A stretch of 64,000 bases of DNA from positions 4,278,001-4,342,000 of the forward strand of contig NZ_JARRAG010000002.1 in the NCBI RefSeq assembly GCF_029589435.1. Reading direction: 5' to 3'. Below are positions 28,534-34,962 of this stretch, one piece after another (position 1 is the first letter of the stretch; the number at the start of each line of letters is the position of its first letter). The position numbers were made by a program, and so were the translations under genes. A model generated the notes under the pieces. The model saw nothing but the letters and a program-made list of their open reading frames with translations. It did no database searches and was not told the DNA's origin. Origin of the DNA: Paludisphaera mucosa. GTDB lineage: Bacteria > Planctomycetota > Planctomycetia > Isosphaerales > Isosphaeraceae.

Positions 28534-28926
28534 ATGCCCGACGACGATCGCCATGAATTCGACGTGGGCCCCGGCGACGAGATGCAGCGCAAATACGGCT
28601 GGTACGCCGAGAATCGGCCCGACATCCACGTCGAGCCCGATCAGGTGCCCGAGCCCCTTCGCGACCTGATCCCCTACGTCGAGCGCTGGGCGATCCCCTG
28701 CGACGTCACCCGGGGCGACTACTTCGAGAAGCAACCCGAAGCGGACGTCCGCGAGTTCGTGAGGGTGGTCGCTCCTCGCGACGGCGAGATCAACGCCTGG
28801 CTCGACACCTTCAAGACCCAATGGCCCCAGGCGGGCTTCCAGTTCATGTACCTGCTCAAGGCGCTCGGCGAGGCGGCCTGCGACTACCCCGACGAGATCG
28901 AGGAGGTCCCGAGCGACGACGCCTAG
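28534..28926 (+). CDS. Hypothetical acidic protein
   Basis: 130 residues, acidic, cytosolic, with no signal peptide. Segments such as KYGWYAENRPDIHVEPDQVPEPLRDLIPYVERWAIPCDV and NAWLDTFKTQWPQAGFQFMYLLKALGEAACD look like a folded alpha/beta protein. I do not recognise a family. It lies in the same direction as the DUF3500 gene and the DinB-like gene. Confidence 0.7.
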   Translation: MPDDDRHEFDVGPGDEMQRKYGWYAENRPDIHVEPDQVPEPLRDLIPYVERWAIPCDVTRGDYFEKQPEADVREFVRVVAPRDGEINAWLDTFKTQWPQAGFQFMYLLKALGEAACDYPDEIEEVPSDDA

Positions 28927-28959
28927 AGCTCTCCCGGAATTCAGTGTACAGACGTTGAC

Positions 28960-28980
28960 AAATCACCGATAAAGTGATTT
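28960..28980. promoter_or_regulatory. Inverted repeat overlapping a TTGACA box upstream of the DinB-like gene
   Basis: AAATCAC (28960-28966) and GTGATTT (28974-28980) are perfect arms around a 7-base spacer. They overlap the end of TTGACA (28955-28960), about 60 bases before the DinB-like start. This could be an operator. A good -10 box at the usual distance is not apparent. Confidence 0.35.
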
Positions 28981-29036
28981 CCATCCACGGCGGTTCGTGG
29001 AAGACGCCCGTACGCCCCGATCCCAGGGAGGTCCTC

Positions 29037-29537
29037 ATGACTTACGCGCAAACCCTCCTGCCCGAGTTCGATCAGGAGATGGCGAACACCCGCAAGGTGC
29101 TCGAACGAATTCCCGACGACAAGTTCGACTGGAAGGCCCACCCGAAGTCGCACACGATCGGCTGGAACGCCAACCACATGGCGGACCTCCCCCACTGGCT
29201 CACCGTGGTGCTGACGACGCCCTCGCTCGACATCGCCCCCGTCGGCGGCGAGGCGTATTCGTCACCGAAGCTGACCACCACCCGCGAGGTCCTGGAACAC
29301 TTCGACCGCAACGTCGCCGCCGGCCGCAAGGCGATCCAGGAGGCCAAGGACGAAGACGTGGGCGCGCCGTGGACGCTGGCGAAGGGCGGCCAACCGATCT
29401 TCACCATGCCGCGCGCGGCCATGATCCGCGGCTTCGTGCTCAACCACCTGATCCACCACCGCGCCATCCTCTGCGTCTACCTCCGCCTGAACGACCTCCC
29501 GGTCCCCGGGATGTACGGGCCTTCGGGCGACGAGTGA
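29037..29537 (+). CDS. DinB-family protein
   Basis: About 166 residues with the four-helix DinB/YfiT pattern: QTLLPEFDQEMANTRKVLERIPDDKFDWKAHPKSHTIGWNANHMADLPHW at the N-terminal half (His residues as metal ligands) and VLNHLIHHRAILCVYLRLNDLPVPGMYGPS at the end, with the typical final His pair. DinB-like proteins are metal-dependent thiol transferases or damage-induced enzymes of varied function. ATG 29037 has AGGGAGG just upstream. It lies immediately left of the accessory cassette. Confidence 0.88.
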   Translation: MTYAQTLLPEFDQEMANTRKVLERIPDDKFDWKAHPKSHTIGWNANHMADLPHWLTVVLTTPSLDIAPVGGEAYSSPKLTTTREVLEHFDRNVAAGRKAIQEAKDEDVGAPWTLAKGGQPIFTMPRAAMIRGFVLNHLIHHRAILCVYLRLNDLPVPGMYGPSGDE

Positions 29538-29600
29538 GAGCTGGGCGACATCCCGTAGAGGGGAGCGGGCAGGGCACTGACCAGCGCGATCGACGCGTGC

Positions 29601-29626
29601 AAAAAAGCCCGGCTCCCCCCGAGGGA
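29601..29626. repeat. 26-bp direct repeat, left copy, flanking the accessory cassette
   Basis: Six A residues, then GCCCGGCTC, a C run and GAGGGA. It is identical over 26 bases to 32717-32742. In this copy the second half of the hairpin arm is missing: after GAGGGA the sequence becomes AATGG. Confidence 0.8.
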
Positions 29627-29627
29627 A

Positions 29628-29882
29628 ATGGAAGCTCGCCGTAACCCTTTCTTCAATAGATTTGAGGAAGGACAATTTTCGATGGAGAAGGCCTGGGACG
29701 GCTATATCCCGCGGATGACCCATTTGTACACCATAAAGTCAGCCATCATGCGGCGTCTGACACCCGATTTTCCAGTACTTCGCCCCTACAACTCAGAGTA
29801 CGGGCGAGTTACCCTGGGGAAGAATCGTGCTTGCCCGCATGCGTTCGACAGAGTCCCAATCTCCAAACCGGGATTAGCTTGA
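29628..29882 (+). CDS. Short ORF of doubtful status at the left end of the cassette
   Basis: An 84-codon frame starting directly after the left repeat, with GAGGG before its ATG. Its TGA overlaps the ATG of the next gene (TGATG). The product has no recognisable domain and a composition that could be chance. Listed because of the overlap; it may instead be leader sequence. Confidence 0.22.
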   Translation: MEARRNPFFNRFEEGQFSMEKAWDGYIPRMTHLYTIKSAIMRRLTPDFPVLRPYNSEYGRVTLGKNRACPHAFDRVPISKPGLA

Positions 29883-30940
29883 TGCCGAAATACCGCGTCG
29901 AGGATTTCGAACCCATCCTCAAGCAGGTTTCCAACATCTGCAGCCATACGCGAATTGAGAATTTCCTCCGAGACGCCAAAAAAATCAATCCAGATATTAA
30001 ATCTTCTGGAAAGAAAGACCAAATTGTATTTGAGTCGCTAAAGGAAGCGGCGAAAGAAGAGAGCCTGGCTGACGCCATCATCGACATGCTCGTGGACGCC
30101 GAAGAATCGGGGCGGCAGTACGTATTCCTCTATAGGGCCAACACTCCCGACGTCGCGGCGGCGGCTAGCGATGCGGAAGCGGTGGCCGAGGGCGTTCTGG
30201 GGGTGGGTTGGCAAGAGCGGCTGGAGTTCCCCAAAGTCCTCGCCAGGCCCGAAGGGGAGGTTTGGGCCGATTTTCGCATCGGTCCCACAGGTAGCCTAGG
30301 GTCGGGGTGGGTGGCCAAGCGATACCTGGGGAAGAAGCGATGGGAACCATCGGAGCGCAAGCCCGTCAGCGCGGGCCTGGAAGTCCAGATGTGGCGGCAG
30401 CGGCTCAGGCGGGAAGTGCTCTTGGTTCGATGGCGGCCTGAAGGCATTCTGGAGATGCGCATCCCGCAGCGACCGACCCGGAACGAGCTTTACGCGGAGG
30501 TGGCCGGCCTTTGGACGGCGATCGGCGGCGGCCTGAAGGAAGGCGATTTCGAGCCCTTGAATCTGACGCCTGCCTGCATGAGATTGATAGAGGAGCACGA
30601 ATCCTACGTGGATCTGTGCAGGCTCGGCGACGCCCGCGTGCGGGACGAGCAGATGGGATTCGCTAAATTTTCCACGCCATCAGGTCGAGACCACTTGATG
30701 AGCAACATCACTCGCGAAAAGGCGATCCGGCTGTATCGATTGTGCAGCGAACTGGTGGTCACCTGGCATCTCGACCGGGACAGCCACGATGCGTCGGGCG
30801 ACCTCAGGACCGTCGTCGGAAAGCACGGGGCGCATACGATTCATGTCAGGGCGAGGACTACCGGAAGGGCGGTCCAGCATGCTACCGACCAATTTCTCAG
30901 ACTTCTACGACAAGATCCCGCAGGCGCGCCCGGCGCTTGA
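29882..30940 (+). CDS. Unknown protein, first gene of a three-gene cassette operon
   Basis: About 352 residues, cytosolic, no recognised family. The N-terminal roughly 80 residues form a helical domain (MPKYRVEDFEPILKQVSNI, then LKEAAKEESLADAIIDMLVD) that resembles a small protein-interaction module. The middle is beta-rich and basic (SGWVAKRYLGKKRWEP, LRREVLLVRWRPEGILEMRI). The C-terminal part mixes helices and strands (TREKAIRLYRLCSELVVTWHLD). The 5' half uses many A/T-ending codons, unlike host genes. Its 3' end overlaps the next gene by 62 bases. The position suggests a sensor or regulator, which is only inference. Confidence 0.75.
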   Translation: MPKYRVEDFEPILKQVSNICSHTRIENFLRDAKKINPDIKSSGKKDQIVFESLKEAAKEESLADAIIDMLVDAEESGRQYVFLYRANTPDVAAAASDAEAVAEGVLGVGWQERLEFPKVLARPEGEVWADFRIGPTGSLGSGWVAKRYLGKKRWEPSERKPVSAGLEVQMWRQRLRREVLLVRWRPEGILEMRIPQRPTRNELYAEVAGLWTAIGGGLKEGDFEPLNLTPACMRLIEEHESYVDLCRLGDARVRDEQMGFAKFSTPSGRDHLMSNITREKAIRLYRLCSELVVTWHLDRDSHDASGDLRTVVGKHGAHTIHVRARTTGRAVQHATDQFLRLLRQDPAGAPGA

Positions 30941-31238
30941 ATCGCTCGCCGCTTGGAGGATGGCGAACCCGCACGTCGATTACATCGACATCCGGCGGAT
31001 CGTCTCCGAACGCCCCGAGGTGAATGCGGCGCAGCTCGCGTTCGCGCTCGTGGTGCTTGAGAAGCACGGCCTGATCAAAGGCAAGTTCGGCCTTATCGCC
31101 CCCACCAACTACGCGCTGGCCGATCGGTTTTTCGATTCGCTTGAGGAGATTCCTACAAAGGCCCTCGACACCACCGACCGGGTGTTTCCGACGGACAATG
31201 CGGAGGTCATCCCGATCTACGTGGGCACCGATCGATGA
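30879..31238 (+). CDS. Small winged-helix-like protein, second gene of the cassette
   Basis: About 119 residues starting at ATG 30879, inside the end of the previous gene, with GGAAGG 8 to 13 bases upstream. The core VDYIDIRRIVSERPEVNAAQLAFALVVLEKHGLIKGKFGLIAP reads like a winged helix: a helix, a recognition-type helix and a wing. It ends with NAEVIPIYVGTDR. It overlaps the hydrolase gene by four bases (ATGA), so the two are translationally coupled. It may be an adaptor or DNA-binding regulator; neither is shown. Confidence 0.7.
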   Translation: MLPTNFSDFYDKIPQARPALESLAAWRMANPHVDYIDIRRIVSERPEVNAAQLAFALVVLEKHGLIKGKFGLIAPTNYALADRFFDSLEEIPTKALDTTDRVFPTDNAEVIPIYVGTDR

Positions 31239-32251
31239 GCGAAGGGGAAGCCCCCGATGCGGAAATGCTCTCGGCGCGGATCGTGGACGACGCCTTGAAG
31301 CTTATCGGCGACGGACATGTGACCAGCATCCAACTGCTCGAAGCCGAACGACGTTGGGCGAGCATGGGCGCAATCCCAGAGACATGCAAAACGCTGAGGT
31401 TGATGGTCTCCGCCTTAACTTCCCCCCCTCAGGGATCTCGAAGGATTGACAATGCGCGAGAGGTGATCGAGGAAGGCCTTCTCTTAAGCATGAGTTACTT
31501 CGGAGAGGGCAGCGCGTTGGCGACTTCGCATGCGACCATGGAAGGACCCGCTTCGTATAAACCTCCCGTCGTCATAATCATCCACGGCATTCAGACGATC
31601 GCGCCCTGGATGAAAGACCTGTCGAGAGAGCTGAAGGACGCAGGGTTTCGCCCGCGTACGATGGATTACGACGTGTTCATCTTTGTCTGGCTGCTCCTCC
31701 CCTTCCTCCGGCGTCGCAAGGTCGAGCATTTCAAGCGCCTCTACGACGAAATCTGCGAGGACACGGGCGACACGCGTCCATCGATCGTGGCGCACAGCTT
31801 TGGAACGTATCTCGTCGCCAAGGCGATGCGGGTTCACAACCTACGGTTCAATCGGATCATCCTTTGCGGCTGCATCGTTGAAACCGACTACCCCTGGAAG
31901 ACTTGCTTCGATGAAGGGCTGGCGAATGCCGCGCTGAACGATCACGGCAGCCAGGATTTCTGGGCGTGGGTCGCCACTTACGTCGTGAAAGACGCGGGCC
32001 AAGCCGGGATTTACGGATTTGGCGAACAGGATGGAAGGCTGGCGCAGATATGCCACGCACATTTCCGCCATTCAGATTATTTCTCCACTCCGACCTACCG
32101 GGATACCTGGGTACCCTTCCTGCGTGGCCAGCCGCATAGGCAAGCGATCAACCTCCCAGACGCGGGGCCAAATCGTCGATTTTTCTGGACGATGGTGACC
32201 CTGGGAATTGCCATCGCCGCTTTCTTCGTTTATCGCTGGCTCAGGGGTTGA
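31235..32251 (+). CDS. Alpha/beta hydrolase with C-terminal membrane anchor, third gene of the cassette
   Basis: 338 residues. A helical N-terminal region (residues 1-105) leads into an alpha/beta hydrolase core. VVIIIHGIQTIAPWMKDLSREL supplies the strand and oxyanion HG, and PSIVAHSFGTYLVAKAM is the nucleophile elbow with Ser in A-H-S-F-G. The later His is likely within HAHFRHSDYFSTPTYRDTW. A membrane helix (about residues 313-334, FFWTMVTLGIAIAAFFVYRW) ends the protein. It is likely a lipase or esterase tethered to the inner membrane with the enzyme in the cytosol. In an operon with unknown and wHTH-like partners, this looks like an effector that damages lipids; that is inference. Confidence 0.78.
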   Translation: MSEGEAPDAEMLSARIVDDALKLIGDGHVTSIQLLEAERRWASMGAIPETCKTLRLMVSALTSPPQGSRRIDNAREVIEEGLLLSMSYFGEGSALATSHATMEGPASYKPPVVIIIHGIQTIAPWMKDLSRELKDAGFRPRTMDYDVFIFVWLLLPFLRRRKVEHFKRLYDEICEDTGDTRPSIVAHSFGTYLVAKAMRVHNLRFNRIILCGCIVETDYPWKTCFDEGLANAALNDHGSQDFWAWVATYVVKDAGQAGIYGFGEQDGRLAQICHAHFRHSDYFSTPTYRDTWVPFLRGQPHRQAINLPDAGPNRRFFWTMVTLGIAIAAFFVYRWLRG

Positions 32252-32716
32252 TCATCGGCCTCTGCCTTGCGGCACCTCCCGCCTAGGCTCGCGCACCATG
32301 TCCATCCAGGTGTGATATGGCATCTGGACGACGCTGGTGGCCGCGGTAAACGCCTGTCAGTAAAGCACCGGCTTCTGGAAATTCTCCATCCCGTTCCGCT
32401 GCCCCATCCGGTCGGCCTGATCCCCACGTCGGTTAATAGGTTGCTCATCGACACCAGCCCGACTCGGGCTCATCATCAGGCTCCAACCTGCGCCGTCCAG
32501 GATTTGAGGCGGTCGAACGCTCAGGCACCCATCATCGAGCCGATGGCGACTGTGGCGAGGTTCGAGAAGGCGACACCATCCGCCCCGGGGACCTTGGCTG
32601 CGACTTGATCCCTAGAACTTGATACGCTTAGGAGCCGAAAGCGTTTCGATCCACGAAAATCAATGGGAAATACAGAGGATTAAATTCGCTTACAAGTATC
32701 GATTTACGGTGGAAAT

Positions 32717-32742
32717 AAAAAAGCCCGGCTCCCCCCGAGGGA
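32717..32742. repeat. 26-bp direct repeat, right copy
   Basis: Identical to 29601-29626. Here the repeat continues into the complete hairpin described in the next entry. Confidence 0.8.
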
Positions 32743-32749
32743 GCCGGGC
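32717..32749 (-). terminator. Intrinsic terminator reading leftwards
   Basis: GCCCGGCTCCC (32723-32733) pairs perfectly with GGGAGCCGGGC (32739-32749). On the minus strand the stem is followed by six T residues. No minus-strand gene lies just to the right, so it is either a remnant or guards against antisense transcription into the cassette. Confidence 0.7.
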
Positions 32750-33270
32750 ACAGCCAGGGAGAACGACGCTTGCTCGTGAAGGCTGCCGAGACCCGACGAA
32801 TCGCCGGATCTCTAGGTGGGATTTGGAGAAGCGACCGAGCCATCCGTCTCCTTCAGGCCCTTGTCGCTTGCGATGAGAGGGTGTAAAGCACGAGCCGTGC
32901 CCAAGACTTGAAGATTCTCGCAAACCCCGCGCATTTCTTCCTTAAATCTTTGCCAGGCCAGAATATAGGCCCCGATAAATTTCTTCGACTGCCTTCAACA
33001 GGCCGCTCGTCGCCCGCCCGGAACCCATCAACCATCTCGTTCTTGCCCACGAAGTCATCCGATCCTGCCCGAAATTCGTGCACAAATTCGAAGCGTGAGA
33101 TCAGGCGCTCGGCGATTCCGGGTGGCACAATGGATCGACCGCCCTGCGTGCTCCTTTGCGCCTCGCCAGGATCAAGCGCCGTTGACGCCGGCGGCCGAAA
33201 TCTTGGAAGCTGAGGAAAACACGCGGACTTTCGGAGTTCGGGCGAGCATAAGGGAAAGGATCGATCGGCG

Positions 33271-34947
33271 ATGAAGGTCATGGTGCTGGGGCTGGATGGG
33301 GCGACCTGGGACATCCTGGGCCCCCTGGCCGCCGAGGGGCTCCTGCCGAATCTCGAACGCCTCCGCAAGGGCGGGGCGTCGGGCGAGCTGCGGTCGGTCT
33401 TCCCCCCGCTCAGCCCGGTCGCCTGGACGGGCGTCATGACCGGGAAGAACTCGGGCAAGCACGGCGTCTTCGAGTTCCTGGAGCACGGCCACGACCCCAT
33501 GAAGGGCCGGGTCAACTCGTCGCGGGCCATCCGCTCGGACCTGATCTGGGAGGTCGCCGCGCGGCACGGCAAGAAGACGATCGCCGGCGGCGTGCCGATG
33601 AGCTACCCCCCGCGGCCGGCCCAGGACTTCCCCGGCTTCTACCTCGGCGACTTCCTCAGCCCCGAGAACGCGCCCGACTTCTCCAGCGACCCGGCGCTCT
33701 TCGCCGAGCTGGAGCGCGCCGTCGGCCCCTACCGCGCCTGGTCGACCACGATCCACGACGGCGACAACGAGGAGGCCGTGGTCGACGACCTGACGGCGTT
33801 CCTCGACCAGCATCTGAAGACGATCGAGTTCCTGATGGGCCGCTGCCCCTGGGACCTGCTGATGTTCGACCTCATGGCCACCGACCGCTTCGGCCATGAG
33901 CTGTGGCACGCCTGGGACACGACCCACGCGGCGGCGAAGGGCCGCGAGACCGCCCTGAACGCGCTCCGGCCCAAGCTTCTGGAGTTCTGGAAGACGCTCG
34001 ACCGCGGCCTGGGCGCGATCATCGACAGGGCGGACTCCGACACGACGTTCCTGCTGATGAGCGACCACGGCTTCGGCGCGATCGAGCACTACGTCAACTT
34101 CAACGTCTGGCTGCTGGAGAAGGGCTACATCGCGCTCAAGGACAGCCTGTACGTCAAGCAGAAGCACTGGTTCTACCGCCGGGGCGTGACGCCCGAGTGG
34201 TTCTACGGCCTGATGAGCAAGTTCGGCATGGCCGGCCACCGCGTCGCCCGGTTCCGCGGCAAGCAGGAGAGCTGGATCGACCGCCTGGGCGAGAAGACGT
34301 TCCTCTCGCGCGAGCACATCGACTGGTCGCGCACCCGGGCCTACGCCCAGGGGAACTTCGGCCAGATCTTCCTGAACCTGAAGGGCCGCCAGCCCCAGGG
34401 CTGCGTCGACCCCGCCGAGGCCCGCGCCCTGCTCGACGAGATCAAGGCCGGCCTGACGGCGATCCCCAACCCCGAGACCGGCGAGCCCCTGGTCGAGCAC
34501 GTCCACGAGGCCGCCGACCTCTACCACGGCCCGTACGCCGAGAAGGCGCCCGACCTGACCGTGACGCTCAAGGACTGGAAGTACCGCACCATCGGCCTGC
34601 ACGACTTCACCACCCACAAGGTCGTCTCGCCCGCCTTCGGCCCGACCGGCGACCATCGCATGGAAGGCGTGCTGATCGCCGGCGGCCCCGGCGTCGAGCC
34701 CCACACCGCCCCCCGGGGCGCGAACCTGCTCGACATCGCGCCGACCGTCCTCCACCTGCTGGGCGTCCCCGTCCCCGCCGACATGGACGGCCGCGTCCTC
34801 TCGGAACTCCTCACCCCCGAACTCGCCGCCACGGCCGACCGCCGCGACGAGCACTCCGACGACCAGGCCGCCGCCGTCGCATCCGCCTACGCCGCCGAGG
34901 ACGACGCCGCCATCCAGAGCCGCCTGGCCGACCTGGGATACCTCTGA
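33271..34947 (+). CDS. Type I phosphodiesterase / alkaline-phosphatase-superfamily hydrolase
   Basis: 558 residues. The N-terminus MKVMVLGLDGATWDILGPL holds the first metal-binding Asp. The PPLSPVAWTGVMTGKNSGKHGVFEF segment carries the nucleophile Thr/Ser region. MFDLMATDRFGHELWHAWD and FLLMSDHGFGAIEHY supply the later Asp and His ligands, and GDHRMEGVLIAGGPGV precedes LLDIAPTVLHLLGVPVPADMDGR, all typical of nucleotide pyrophosphatase/phosphodiesterase-like proteins. No signal peptide is seen, so it is probably cytosolic. The substrate is unknown; nucleotide or sugar phosphodiesters are possible. Confidence 0.9.
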   Translation: MKVMVLGLDGATWDILGPLAAEGLLPNLERLRKGGASGELRSVFPPLSPVAWTGVMTGKNSGKHGVFEFLEHGHDPMKGRVNSSRAIRSDLIWEVAARHGKKTIAGGVPMSYPPRPAQDFPGFYLGDFLSPENAPDFSSDPALFAELERAVGPYRAWSTTIHDGDNEEAVVDDLTAFLDQHLKTIEFLMGRCPWDLLMFDLMATDRFGHELWHAWDTTHAAAKGRETALNALRPKLLEFWKTLDRGLGAIIDRADSDTTFLLMSDHGFGAIEHYVNFNVWLLEKGYIALKDSLYVKQKHWFYRRGVTPEWFYGLMSKFGMAGHRVARFRGKQESWIDRLGEKTFLSREHIDWSRTRAYAQGNFGQIFLNLKGRQPQGCVDPAEARALLDEIKAGLTAIPNPETGEPLVEHVHEAADLYHGPYAEKAPDLTVTLKDWKYRTIGLHDFTTHKVVSPAFGPTGDHRMEGVLIAGGPGVEPHTAPRGANLLDIAPTVLHLLGVPVPADMDGRVLSELLTPELAATADRRDEHSDDQAAAVASAYAAEDDAAIQSRLADLGYL

Positions 34948-34962
34948 AGCCCGACGGCCCTC

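Larger units (their letters stand above)
29601..32742. mobile_element. Putative integrated accessory cassette bounded by 26-bp direct repeats
   Basis: About 3.1 kb of DNA with visibly lower GC than its surroundings, especially at both ends (29640-29800, 32620-32720), lies between identical 26-bp repeats. The right repeat is part of an intact hairpin with an A/T tract (a minus-strand terminator). The left repeat is a half hairpin. This is what would be seen if DNA had integrated within a terminator-like site and duplicated 26 bp. It carries no recombinase of its own. The alternative is two unrelated copies of a dispersed terminator sequence. Confidence 0.5.
32252..33270. other. Gene-poor region with possible gene remnant on the minus strand
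   Basis: No convincing gene. On the minus strand between about 32400 and 32255 there is a protein-like stretch (MGQRNGMENFQKPVLY, an in-frame TGA, then QAFTAATSVVQMPYHTWMDM), and farther up VAAKVPGADGVAFSNLATVAI. These may be fragments of a decayed gene. The part 32620-32720 is AT-rich. From 32750 to 33270 I see nothing beyond the leader of the phosphodiesterase gene. Confidence 0.4.

Noticed and set aside
29601-32742. Interpretation of the cassette as an ordinary transposon
   Set aside because: The flanking repeats are direct, not inverted, and no transposase or recombinase is encoded inside.
32853-33572. Minus-strand frame upstream of and within the phosphodiesterase gene
   Set aside because: Overlaps the conserved N-terminus of the phosphodiesterase on the other strand and has no protein-like pattern.
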